33,653 nt of DNA from Flavobacteriaceae bacterium. Lineage in GTDB: Bacteria > Bacteroidota > Bacteroidia > Flavobacteriales > Flavobacteriaceae. The position numbers and the translations under genes were made by a program. Under the pieces are notes generated by a model. The model was not told where the DNA came from. It was given only the letters and a program-made list of their open reading frames with translations, and ran no database searches. This document shows, in pieces, positions 7,558-14,756 of this stretch (its first letter is position 1; each line of letters begins with the position of its first letter). The DNA is taken from assembly GCA_021648445.1 (NCBI GenBank), contig JAKISU010000015.1, forward strand, positions 1 through 33,653. Reading direction: 5' to 3'.

Positions 7558-7576
7558 TTTTACTAAAATAGTAAAA
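7558..7576. promoter_or_regulatory. Candidate Rrf2 operator before the regulator gene
   Basis: TTTTACTAAAATAGTAAAA is a perfect 8-3-8 inverted repeat ending 2 bases from the regulator's ATG. It shares the core TACTA-N3-TAGTA with the palindrome at the cys promoter. On the minus strand it contains TATTTTAG, a one-mismatch -7 element, so a bound protein could block transcription directly. Confidence 0.55.
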
Positions 7577-7578
7577 TA

Positions 7579-8757
7579 TTATCTACTTTCTAACGCTTGT
7601 TTTAAATCCTTTAAAATATCATTGCTATTTTCTAATCCTACCGAAACCCTTACCAATCCGTTAGTAATACTCACTTCCAAACGGTCAGTTTCTGTTAATT
7701 TACTATGTGTTGTTGATGCAGGATGCGTAACAATCGTCCGCGTATCACCTAAATTAGCTGACAAAGAACACATTTTTATAGCATTTAAAAAATTTATACC
7801 TGCTTCAACACCTCCTTTTATCTCAAAAGCGACAACGTTTCCGCCTAACTTCATTTGCTTTTTTGCTACTTCATATTGAGGATGGTTTTTCAAAAAAGGA
7901 TATTTTACCCAATTCACATTGTCATGTTTCTCTAGAAACTCAGCAACTTTTAATGCGTTTTCACAATGTTTTTCAACTCTTATAACTAATGTTTCTAAGC
8001 TTTTAGACAATACCCATGCGTTAAATGGTGACATTGCAGGTCCGGTATTTCTTGAAAATAAATAGATCTCTCTAATTAAATCAGCATTACCAACGGCAAC
8101 TCCTCCTAGCACTCTTCCTTGTCCGTCTATTAATTTTGTAGCGGAATGTATAACAACATCAGCTCCATATTTAATTGGATTTTGCAAATAAGGTGTCGCA
8201 AAACAATTATCTATCACCAATAACAAATTATGTTTTTTAGCGATTGCACCTAGCAATTCTAAATCTAGAATATCTACTGCCGGATTTGTTGGACTTTCTG
8301 CATATAAAATTTTTGTATTGGGTTGTATTAAATTTTCTATTTGATCTACTTCATCTACCTTAAAATAACTTGTTTCAATATTCCATTTGGGTAAATATTT
8401 GGTAAATAATGTATGTGTTGAACCGAACACAGACCGGCAGGAAACAATATGATCTCCGGCATTTAATAAAGTGCCAAAAGTAGAAAACACAGCTGCCATC
8501 CCTGTTGCAAATGCATAACCTGCTTCTGCACCTTCCATTGCCACAATTTTATTGACAAACTCAGTTGTATTCGGGTTTGAAAACCGACTATATAAGTTTT
8601 TCTCTTTTTCTTCGGCAAAAGATGCACGCATATCTTCAGCATCATCAAACACAAAACTTGATGTTAAATATAATGGTGTAGAATGTTCTGAAAACTGTGA
8701 ACGTTCTGTTTGACCTCTAATAGCCTGTGTTTCAAAAGATGGTTTCTTTGTTTCCAT
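7579..8757 (-). CDS. metZ: O-acylhomoserine sulfhydrylase, MetZ type
   Basis: This PLP enzyme of the Cys/Met metabolism family makes homocysteine from an acylated homoserine and sulfide. The PLP lysine is K208 in SATKLIDGQGRVLGG, and the DGQGR.LGG form is characteristic of the MetZ subgroup. Other family motifs are YSRFSNPNT, ATGMAAVFS, ESPTNP, DNCFATPYLQ and LGDTRTIVTHPASTTH. It is 392 residues long with a conserved N-terminus. It follows metX by 4 bp, so its substrate is probably O-acetylhomoserine despite the usual O-succinyl label of the subgroup. It is downstream of the SAM-I riboswitch and supplies a direct outlet for sulfide from the sulfite reductase. Confidence 0.93.
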   Translation of the reverse strand: METKKPSFETQAIRGQTERSQFSEHSTPLYLTSSFVFDDAEDMRASFAEEKEKNLYSRFSNPNTTEFVNKIVAMEGAEAGYAFATGMAAVFSTFGTLLNAGDHIVSCRSVFGSTHTLFTKYLPKWNIETSYFKVDEVDQIENLIQPNTKILYAESPTNPAVDILDLELLGAIAKKHNLLLVIDNCFATPYLQNPIKYGADVVIHSATKLIDGQGRVLGGVAVGNADLIREIYLFSRNTGPAMSPFNAWVLSKSLETLVIRVEKHCENALKVAEFLEKHDNVNWVKYPFLKNHPQYEVAKKQMKLGGNVVAFEIKGGVEAGINFLNAIKMCSLSANLGDTRTIVTHPASTTHSKLTETDRLEVSITNGLVRVSVGLENSNDILKDLKQALESR

Positions 8758-8761
8758 AATA

Positions 8762-9757
8762 TTATGCTACTTTTTTATTTTTTTTCTTAAATATCGGATT
8801 CAAAAACGCTTCTAATTGTTCATATTCTATCAAAAAGGCGTCATGCCCATGAATGGAATTGATTTCATAATAGGTAGTCTTGATGTTTAATTCTTTTAGT
8901 TTGAGATAGGTTTCTTTATTCTCATCTACTGTAAAAAAAAGATCTGAATTGACACCTACAACATGTATATGTGATTGTATGGTTGATACTGCCTCTTCAA
9001 AATTTTCTTTTCCTCTAGAAATATCAATGGTTTTTAAGAGTTGATTCATCAATTTATAAGTTGACAAATGAAATCGTTCTTTCAGTTTTCTACCATGATG
9101 GTTTAACCAACTTTCTATATTAAATACACCTAAAGATTCATTTGTAGTTCTATCAAACTTTGTTTTAAATGATATTGGTGTTCTGTAACACAACATGGCA
9201 TGAATGCGAGCATCTGCTATAGGGCTTGATGAATTGTTTAATATCAAATCTTGCAAATAGCAATTGGCAATTAACCAATCAGTAGACTTCCAGTCTGAAG
9301 CAATCGGAATTACATGTTCAATAAGATTTGGGTGTAAGGTTGCTAATTCCCAAGCAATTCCACCACCAACTGAACCTCCAATAACAGCAAAAAGAGATTG
9401 TATTTTAAGCTTTTGTAACCCTAAAGCCAAAATTTTAGCAATATCTCTGGCAGTAAAATCTTTATAATTATTTATTAGATTTCTTTTATCATTATCAAAA
9501 CCGTTTCCCGGAATATTAAATGCTAAGACAGTATATTCATTTGTATCAATACATTTATCTTTACCTACTAAGCTTTTCCACCACCCATCAACACCACAAA
9601 CATTAGAATTTCCTGTCAAAGCGTGATTTACTAATACAACCGGGGCTTCGTTTAATGGTTTTCCGAAAACTTGGTATGACAATAACAATAATGGAAGCTT
9701 TGCTTCTTGTTCTGTTGTAAAGTCTAAAATTTTTATATGTTGTAAATCACTTTTCAC
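8762..9757 (-). CDS. metX: Homoserine O-acetyltransferase
   Basis: MetX is an alpha/beta-hydrolase-fold enzyme that acetylates homoserine with acetyl-CoA, committing it to methionine. Motifs are VNHALTGNSNV (oxyanion region), the nucleophile elbow GGSVGGG (Ser129 from the chosen start; GGSMGG in most relatives), the Asp in GVNSDLFF and the His in IHGHDAFL. The start is uncertain. No ATG lies in the N-terminal region, so I chose the GTG at 9757, which gives VKSDLQHIKILDF like shorter homologues. GTG 9769 and TTG 9793 are alternatives. The gene is preceded by a SAM-I riboswitch and followed by metZ. Confidence 0.9.
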   Translation of the reverse strand: MKSDLQHIKILDFTTEQEAKLPLLLLSYQVFGKPLNEAPVVLVNHALTGNSNVCGVDGWWKSLVGKDKCIDTNEYTVLAFNIPGNGFDNDKRNLINNYKDFTARDIAKILALGLQKLKIQSLFAVIGGSVGGGIAWELATLHPNLIEHVIPIASDWKSTDWLIANCYLQDLILNNSSSPIADARIHAMLCYRTPISFKTKFDRTTNESLGVFNIESWLNHHGRKLKERFHLSTYKLMNQLLKTIDISRGKENFEEAVSTIQSHIHVVGVNSDLFFTVDENKETYLKLKELNIKTTYYEINSIHGHDAFLIEYEQLEAFLNPIFKKKNKKVA

Positions 9758-9811
9758 TATTATTAACACTTTATTTTTATCAGTTAAAATCAAAATGTTA
9801 TAAGAAAAGTT

Positions 9812-9831
9812 AATTACTTGATGAAGTAATT
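9812..9831 (-). promoter_or_regulatory. Hairpin between the SAM-I aptamer and metX
   Basis: AATTACTT-GATG-AAGTAATT forms a perfect 8-bp stem with a 4-base loop, starting 7 bases after the aptamer's P1 3' strand. It is a candidate part of the expression platform. The sequence after it (AACTTTTCTT on the transcript) is only a weak U-tract, so translational or Rho-dependent control remains possible. Confidence 0.4.
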
Positions 9832-9891
9832 TTGTTTGGTTATCTATCCTTTTTAACTTTTTAGATTGAATCTAAAAGGTACTGAAATGAT

Positions 9892-9907
9892 CCCGATAGC
9901 TATCGGG
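9892..9907. repeat. 16-bp palindrome in the P4 arm of the SAM-I riboswitch
   Basis: CCCGATAGCTATCGGG is a perfect 16-bp palindrome, identical to the copy at 9941-9956. It stands out by G+C content and folds as its own hairpin. Confidence 0.85.
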
Positions 9908-9940
9908 ACAGAATAAAGGTAGAATGTAGCACCTTCTTGT

Positions 9941-9956
9941 CCCGATAGCTATCGGG
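9941..9956. repeat. 16-bp palindrome in the P3 arm of the SAM-I riboswitch
   Basis: Second identical copy of CCCGATAGCTATCGGG. It caps P3 between CCTTTT and ACAAGAAGG on the transcript, so the helix is lengthened without disturbing the conserved core. Confidence 0.85.
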
Positions 9957-10089
9957 AAAAGGGTTGCTAAGGCTTCAACGGGTCTAATCCCTCTGCCTTT
10001 CTTGATAACATTTCAATAAATCATTGAACTTTGTAAATGAACTCATCCTGACTTTTTCTATTTCCTAAACAATCAAGATAAGTTCAATG

Positions 10090-10122
10090 CAAATATTGTA
10101 AAACTAAAAGCAAACTACCAAA
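10090..10122 (-). promoter_or_regulatory. Candidate promoter for the metX riboswitch transcript
   Basis: On the minus strand TTTG (10122-10119) is followed by 21 bases and AATATTTG (10097-10090), one mismatch from TAnnTTTG. It would start transcription about 70-75 bases before the aptamer. Confidence 0.45.
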
Positions 10123-10223
10123 CTTTTTAGAATTTATTTTTTAATTATTGAGCATCCTGCAATTATCAGTCTGTTTAATTTCATTATTCTTAATTTATAT
10201 CTGTGAAATAAAAAAATTAAGAC

Positions 10224-10254
10224 TTTATAATAGAATATATGATGATTATTTTTC
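10224..10254 (+). promoter_or_regulatory. Weak candidate promoter for metK
   Basis: TTTA (10224-10227), 19 bases, then TATTTTTC (10247-10254); each element has one mismatch to the Bacteroidetes consensus. A start near 10261 would place the whole SAM-II fold in the leader. Evidence is positional and modest. Confidence 0.3.
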
Positions 10255-10273
10255 TAACTTTACCCATTATTTT

Positions 10274-10345
10274 TGAGGAAAAATTTGAACTGATTGCAAC
10301 CTCTTGTGCTGAACTCGTTTCAGTATAAAAATGCTAAAGCAGTAA
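10274..10345 (+). ncRNA. SAM-II-type riboswitch upstream of metK
   Basis: P1 is GAGG (10275-10278) paired with CCTC (10300-10303). The loop between them, AAAATTTGAACTGATTGCAA, matches the SAM-II loop pattern AUUU..AAC..(A)UUGCAA. Downstream AAAAATGCTAAAGCAGT carries the conserved GCUAAA. A pseudoknot is visible: loop ACTG (10289-10292) pairs with CAGT (10340-10343), and loop GCA can pair with UGC before UAAA. An extra small hairpin, CTGAA-CTCGT-TTCAG (10309-10323), is inserted between P1 and the 3' strand. The 3' end is about 57 bases before the metK ATG, farther than in SAM-II examples that mask the Shine-Dalgarno directly. Confidence 0.75.
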
Positions 10346-10401
10346 AATACTACTTTAGATACATTGCAGTCTGATTTTTATTTAAAATACATTTAGTAAC
10401 T

Positions 10402-11658
10402 ATGGCATATTTATTTACTTCAGAAAGTGTTTCTGAAGGGCATCCGGATAAAGTAGCAGATCAAATTAGTGATGCTTTATTAGACAATTTTTTAGCGTTT
10501 GATCCTGAATCAAAAGTAGCTTGTGAAACAATGGTTACTACCGGACAAGTAATACTAGCCGGTGAGGTAAAAAGTAAAACATATTTAGACGTTCAAGAAA
10601 TAGCGCGAAAAGTAGTTAATGATATTGGTTATACCAAGGGCGAATACCAATTTTCTGGTAATTCTTGTGGTGTTATTTCTTTAATTCATGAACAATCTCA
10701 AGATATTAATCAAGGTGTAGATAGAGCAACTAAAGAAGAACAAGGTGCCGGCGATCAAGGAATGATGTTTGGTTATGCTACCAATGAAACTGAAAATTTT
10801 ATGCCTTTGACATTAGACATTTCTCATAGAATTCTTCAAGTATTAGCTGAATTACGTAGAGAAAACGACGAGATAAAGTATTTACGTCCTGACGCAAAAA
10901 GTCAGGTAACCATTGAATATAATGATGATAATGTACCTCAACGTATTGATGCTATTGTAGTATCTACTCAGCATGATGATTTTGACACAGACGATGACAG
11001 AATGCTTGCTCAAATTAAAAATGATATTCTTTCTATTCTAATGCCAAGAGTAAAGGCACAATTACCAGATAATATTCAAGCCCTATTTAATGATGATATT
11101 GAATACCATATCAATCCTACAGGAAAGTTTGTGATTGGTGGACCTCATGGTGATACCGGTTTAACAGGAAGAAAAATAATAGTTGATACCTATGGTGGTA
11201 AAGGCGCTCATGGTGGTGGTGCTTTTTCAGGTAAAGACCCTAGTAAAGTTGATAGAAGTGCTGCTTATGCTTCACGTCATATTGCTAAAAATTTAGTGGC
11301 TTCCGGTGTAGCCGATGAAATATTGGTACAAGTAAGTTATGCTATTGGTGTTGTGGAGCCTACTTCTATTTTTGTGGACACCTATGGAACAAGCAAAATT
11401 GATTTAACTGATGGTGAAATAGCAGAAAAAGTCGCTAAAATTTTTGACATGCGCCCTGCGGCTATTGAAGAACGTTTAAAACTTCGTAACCCTATTTATT
11501 TAGAAACTGCTGCTTATGGTCATATGGGAAAAGAGCCAAAGATCATTACAAAAATATTTGAAAGCCCTTATTCCGGTACTGTTATAAAAGAAGTAGAATT
11601 GTTTACTTGGGAAAAACTGGATTATGTAGATAAGATTAAAGACGCTTTTCTAATTTAG
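10402..11658 (+). CDS. metK: S-adenosylmethionine synthetase
   Basis: MetK makes SAM from methionine and ATP in the cytoplasm. The 418-residue protein is full length. It has the N-terminal [18 protein letters not shown] motif, the signature [12 protein letters not shown] (residues 115-126), [22 protein letters not shown], and the glycine-rich [19 protein letters not shown] loop. The ATG at 10402 gives the canonical N-terminus [13 protein letters not shown]. It is divergent from metX. Both genes have SAM-sensing leaders, so SAM is probably limited by feedback at both methionine entry and SAM formation. Confidence 0.98.
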   Translation: MAYLFTSESVSEGHPDKVADQISDALLDNFLAFDPESKVACETMVTTGQVILAGEVKSKTYLDVQEIARKVVNDIGYTKGEYQFSGNSCGVISLIHEQSQDINQGVDRATKEEQGAGDQGMMFGYATNETENFMPLTLDISHRILQVLAELRRENDEIKYLRPDAKSQVTIEYNDDNVPQRIDAIVVSTQHDDFDTDDDRMLAQIKNDILSILMPRVKAQLPDNIQALFNDDIEYHINPTGKFVIGGPHGDTGLTGRKIIVDTYGGKGAHGGGAFSGKDPSKVDRSAAYASRHIAKNLVASGVADEILVQVSYAIGVVEPTSIFVDTYGTSKIDLTDGEIAEKVAKIFDMRPAAIEERLKLRNPIYLETAAYGHMGKEPKIITKIFESPYSGTVIKEVELFTWEKLDYVDKIKDAFLI

Positions 11659-11688
11659 ATTTTTGTTTTCGATTATATATAATTAAAG

Positions 11689-12291
11689 CTAGCTTTCTAA
11701 TTCTTTCAATATATCTTCTGCAGAATTTGTGATGCTTTTATAACATTTATAACCCCATCTGGAAAAGAAAAAGAGGAAGATAAATAATACTGGCAAAAAG
11801 AACCAAAGCTTAGCACTATGTTCCATAGTAAAAAAATCTTTATTGTCTACTATTTTTGAAGTAACCGGCATAATAACCAGTACTAAAACAAAACTTAGAT
11901 AAATTCCTAATCGTTGCGTAAAAAGTAATTCCTTCTTAGCTCTGGCAAAGCCAACGAGAGTCTCTTTATAATTATTTGTAGCAATATTAAGGCGTTTTAT
12001 TCTACTAATTGACCGCAATACCAGCACTGGCAATAGTAATAGAAAAATTATTGTAATAATTCCAAAGGTCAACAAATACCAAGTATCCAGTTTTCCTAGA
12101 TTGACGATTAAGAATATTGCAGCGGTAAAACATATCACAGCACCTATGCTTTCATATATTAAAATCTTATTGAATTTATTTGTATATCGTTCTTGTGTCA
12201 TATCTATGATTAATTTATCTGTTAAACTTTTTTGTTTTTCTACTTCTTTAGACATTTCACTCCAAAGAGTTTTCATTTCTTCTAGTTGCAT
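11689..12291 (-). CDS. Membrane protein paired with an ECF sigma factor
   Basis: This 200-residue protein has a soluble N-terminus of about 40 residues (LEEMKTLWSEMSKEVEKQ), then two hydrophobic segments (about 46-62 and 70-95), a basic middle part and two further segments (about 127-145 and 160-176). I do not recognise a named domain. It begins 7 bp after the sigma factor stop, so the two are co-transcribed. That position is typical of anti-sigma factors or other sigma regulators, but no zinc-binding anti-sigma motif is visible. A regulatory role is inference only. Confidence 0.75.
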   Translation of the reverse strand: MQLEEMKTLWSEMSKEVEKQKSLTDKLIIDMTQERYTNKFNKILIYESIGAVICFTAAIFLIVNLGKLDTWYLLTFGIITIIFLLLLPVLVLRSISRIKRLNIATNNYKETLVGFARAKKELLFTQRLGIYLSFVLVLVIMPVTSKIVDNKDFFTMEHSAKLWFFLPVLFIFLFFFSRWGYKCYKSITNSAEDILKELES

Positions 12292-12298
12292 GACTTAA

Positions 12299-12784
12299 TT
12301 ATTTTTTAATTTGATTTTTTAATTTTTGTTTAATCCTAGCTAAACGTGTACCTACATTGGTATTGGTAAATCCTGTTATCGTTGCTATTTCGTCATAACT
12401 TTTCCCTTCCAGAAAAAGAAGAATGAGACCTTTCTCTATCACATTGAGTTCTTTTATATATGCATATAAAATATTCATTCGCTCTTCTAAGACCAAATCT
12501 TGTTCATCAACCTTATTGAGCAGTTCAAAATCTATAGATACTTGCTTGCCTTTCCTTTTCTGTTTGTTTAAATATGTAATCGATGTATTTAATGCAATTC
12601 GATATATCCAAGTACTAATCTTGGCCTCTCCTTTAAAGCTATCAAAAGATTTCCACAGCTGATATACAATCTCTTGATAGAGGTCTTTTTGATCTTCTAT
12701 ATCTTTAGCGTAAACCTTAGATATCTTGTAAATAATCCCCTCATTTTCCTTAACAATTTGGATGAATTCTTTTTTTCTATGCAT
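12299..12784 (-). CDS. ECF-type RNA polymerase sigma factor (sigma-70 family)
   Basis: The 161-residue protein carries sigma region 2 (KDIEDQKDLYQEIVYQLWKS, STWIYRIALNTSITYLNKQ; residues about 20-85). Region 4 is a helix-turn-helix (EGKSYDEIATITGFTNTNVGTRLARIKQKLKNQI; residues about 125-160). Regions 1 and 3 are absent, as expected for an extracytoplasmic-function factor. The regulon is unknown. The downstream membrane protein is the likely partner. I saw no convincing consensus promoter in the AT-rich 178 bp upstream. Confidence 0.93.
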   Translation of the reverse strand: MHRKKEFIQIVKENEGIIYKISKVYAKDIEDQKDLYQEIVYQLWKSFDSFKGEAKISTWIYRIALNTSITYLNKQKRKGKQVSIDFELLNKVDEQDLVLEERMNILYAYIKELNVIEKGLILLFLEGKSYDEIATITGFTNTNVGTRLARIKQKLKNQIKK

Positions 12785-12962
12785 TTAAAAAATCAATTAC
12801 ACCTTATTAGTGTCTGAAGAATACAAAAAATCACAAAAAATATGCTTTTTTTTTATATAAATTAGTTTAGGTAAGTAGATAAGGCTTTTTCAACTACTAA
12901 CTGAAGATTTATAGTTTGGGTACTAATTATTTTTGTAAAACAAAAAAATGGTCTAACCTATT

Positions 12963-13535
12963 TTATTCCACTTCAATATTGTACTTTTCTAATAATCCTG
13001 TAATTCCGGATATTGAAAATTTAGCTTTTTGTATTCTATTGAGTTCAGGATCTATTGAAAAGTTGTAGGATGTTTTAAAGTCAGTTTTTTCTAAGTCTGT
13101 ATTTTCAAATACAGCTCTACTTAGGTTGCAATTTTCAAAACTAGCATCTGATAGATCAGCTTCTATGAAATCTACTTCTTGAAGACTGCAATCTTTAAAT
13201 TTTATGGCTTTTAATTTTAGTTTATAAAAAGAGGCTAAATTTAAATGGCAGTCTTCAAAATTGGCATCAAAGCCAAAGTCATTACAATTATTAAAATTAA
13301 CACCTAATAGTTTACAAGTTTTAAAATAGACATCATTGAATGCTACTCCATTCATTTTTGCCATGCTTAAATTACAAGTATCAAATTCGCATTCTATAAA
13401 AGTAATAGCCGACAGGTCCGAATCAGCAAAATTGCAATTGATAAAAGTACAGGTATCGTATTCACCCTTATCTAAGGGTTTTACTGAATAGTCAACGTCT
13501 TTAAAAACGATATCTTGAGTAAAGAGTTTGTTCAT
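12963..13535 (-). CDS. Pentapeptide repeat protein, Qnr-like
   Basis: This 190-residue protein consists almost wholly of A(D/N)LXX-type pentapeptide repeats (CTFINCNFADSDLSAITFIE, FENCNLSRAVFENTDLEKTDF), which fold as a right-handed quadrilateral beta-helix. The repeats are interrupted once near the middle, and the C-terminus (SIDPELNRIQKAKFSISGI, then a short helix) resembles the capping helix of Qnr proteins. Qnr and MfpA proteins mimic DNA and protect gyrase from quinolones. Whether this protein does so is inference. The ATG at 13535 is preferred to an in-frame TTG at 13553. Confidence 0.85.
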   Translation of the reverse strand: MNKLFTQDIVFKDVDYSVKPLDKGEYDTCTFINCNFADSDLSAITFIECEFDTCNLSMAKMNGVAFNDVYFKTCKLLGVNFNNCNDFGFDANFEDCHLNLASFYKLKLKAIKFKDCSLQEVDFIEADLSDASFENCNLSRAVFENTDLEKTDFKTSYNFSIDPELNRIQKAKFSISGITGLLEKYNIEVE

Positions 13536-13558
13536 TTTCGTCTTATTTGTCAACCAGT

Positions 13559-13591
13559 AACCCTTCCAGGATTTAAAACCCTGGAAGGGTT
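13559..13591. repeat. Perfect 12-bp inverted repeat between two minus-strand genes
   Basis: AACCCTTCCAGG and CCTGGAAGGGTT flank a 9-base loop. The repeat lies just after the stop of the PD40 gene and 23 bp before the pentapeptide gene. There is no T-run after it, so it looks more like a flavobacterial intergenic palindrome than a classical intrinsic terminator, though it may still affect read-through. Confidence 0.7.
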
Positions 13592-13595
13592 CAAT

Positions 13596-14723
13596 TTAAT
13601 CTTGCCATTCAGCAATAAACAAATTGGTATCATGTCCTCCACCATTATTTCTATTAGATGAGAAAATCAATTTTTTACCATCGTTTGAAAATACAGGAAA
13701 TGCATCAAATGTTTCTCCATGGGTAACACGCTCTAGGTTTTTTCCATCAATATCAATTAAATATAAGTTAAACGGAAACCCTCTTTCTGCTTCAAAGTTA
13801 GAAGAGAATAAGATTTTCTTGCCTGAAGGATGAAAAAACGGACTCCAATTCGCATTACCAAGATGTGTTAGTTGGCGCAAATCACTTCCATCTGCATTAC
13901 AAATGTATAATTCCATTTCTGTAGGTTGCACTAAGCCTTCGGCTAGTAAATCTTTATATTCTTTTATTTCTTTTTCCGTTTTTGGTCTTGAAGAACGGAA
14001 AATTATTTTTGTTCCGTCAGGGGAAAAGAAAGCGCCTCCATCATATCCTAATTCAAACGTAATTTGTTTTACATCACTTCCGTCAATGTTCATTGTGTAT
14101 AACTCTAAATCGCCACTTCTTGTAGAAGTAAATACTATTTTATCACCTTTAGGAGAAACTGTTGGCTCAGCATCATAGCCTTTTTCGTTCGTGAGTTGTT
14201 TTACAATATTCCCTTTTAGATCGGCTACAAAAATGTCATAGGTATCATAAATAGGCCAAATATATTTACCTTCTTTACGCAATGGTGTTTCAGGACATTC
14301 GTCAGCTCCTAAATGTGTGGATGCATATATGATATGTTTATTATCCGGTAAAAAATAAGCACATGTAGTTCGTCCTTTTCCTGTGCTTATCATTGGTGGC
14401 GCAATACTATCAAAAGTTTCATCTGCATTCATTAAAAACATCTGATCACAAGAGACATTCCATTTTTTATTGTTTGACTGAAACACTAATTGTTTATCAT
14501 CAAAACTCCAATAAGCTTCAGCATTATCGCCTCTAAAAGTCACTTGACGTAACGATTTAAAATACTTTTCTTCAGGAAATATCAACGAATCATTTGTGCT
14601 CTCAATAGCTTTATTTTCAGTTTTAACAATAGGCACCTCTGCTTTTGTCAATTTTGTGGCTTGTTGTGTTTTGCAAGACATCAAAATTAGTGTAAGTATT
14701 ACTATATGAATATATCTCATCAT
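13596..14723 (-). CDS. TolB-like PD40 beta-propeller lipoprotein
   Basis: The 375-residue protein begins with a lipoprotein signal (hydrophobic IHIVILTLILMSC with a lipobox cysteine), so it is probably anchored in the outer membrane or periplasm. At least five WD40-like PD40 repeats follow, each with a core like YDAEPTVSPKGDKIVFTSTRSGDLELYTMNIDG, as in the C-terminal propeller of TolB. No enzymatic domain is seen; binding of a protein or peptide is likely. It is divergent from an M28 peptidase gene across 33 bp, which suggests related roles. A second ATG at 14720 is an equally possible start. Confidence 0.85.
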   Translation of the reverse strand: MMRYIHIVILTLILMSCKTQQATKLTKAEVPIVKTENKAIESTNDSLIFPEEKYFKSLRQVTFRGDNAEAYWSFDDKQLVFQSNNKKWNVSCDQMFLMNADETFDSIAPPMISTGKGRTTCAYFLPDNKHIIYASTHLGADECPETPLRKEGKYIWPIYDTYDIFVADLKGNIVKQLTNEKGYDAEPTVSPKGDKIVFTSTRSGDLELYTMNIDGSDVKQITFELGYDGGAFFSPDGTKIIFRSSRPKTEKEIKEYKDLLAEGLVQPTEMELYICNADGSDLRQLTHLGNANWSPFFHPSGKKILFSSNFEAERGFPFNLYLIDIDGKNLERVTHGETFDAFPVFSNDGKKLIFSSNRNNGGGHDTNLFIAEWQD

Positions 14724-14730
14724 TTATTAG

Positions 14731-14748
14731 TATTTTTGCTCAAAAATA
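14731..14748. promoter_or_regulatory. Face-to-face -7 elements in an 8-2-8 palindrome
   Basis: TATTTTTG-CT-CAAAAATA is a perfect inverted repeat. Each arm is an exact TAnnTTTG -7 element, one for each divergent gene, giving leaders of roughly 10 bases on both sides. No clear TTTG -33 element was found at the right distance on either strand. Confidence 0.5.
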
Positions 14749-14756
14749 ATACTATT

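Larger units (their letters stand above)
9838..10010 (-). ncRNA. SAM-I (S-box) riboswitch upstream of metX
   Basis: Reading the minus strand from 10009: GTTATC (P1 5'), AAGA, then AGGCAGAGGGATTAGACCC, GTTGAAGCCTTAGCAACCC, a P3 arm, AAGGTGCTACATTCTACC and a long P4 arm, closing with GATAAC (9844-9839), which pairs perfectly with P1. These match the conserved S-box blocks (UAUCAAGA, GAGGGA, GAAGCC, GCAACC, GGUGCUA). It binds S-adenosylmethionine and lowers downstream expression. At about 172 nt it is longer than the usual 100-120 because a 16-bp palindrome is inserted in both P3 and P4. Confidence 0.92.

Noticed and set aside
9758-9793. TTG at 9793 as the metX start
   Set aside because: It adds 12 residues (ILTDKNKVLIIV) not expected in the family. 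GTG at 9757 gives a normal N-terminus, though the choice is not certain.
10268-10275. TATTTTTG as the metK -7 promoter element
   Set aside because: It matches the consensus, but its last base is the first base of the SAM-II P1 helix, so a transcript starting there would lack the 5' strand of P1. There is also no TTTG at the right distance.
11681-11692. AAAGCTAGCTTT palindrome as a metK terminator
   Set aside because: It is a 12-base palindrome without a loop or T-run and overlaps the stop of the convergent gene, so chance is as likely.
12930-12946. TTTTTGT-AAA-ACAAAAA hairpin as a terminator of the pentapeptide gene
   Set aside because: The stem is a perfect 7-3-7 repeat but nearly all A-T pairs and is not followed by a T-run in the direction of transcription.
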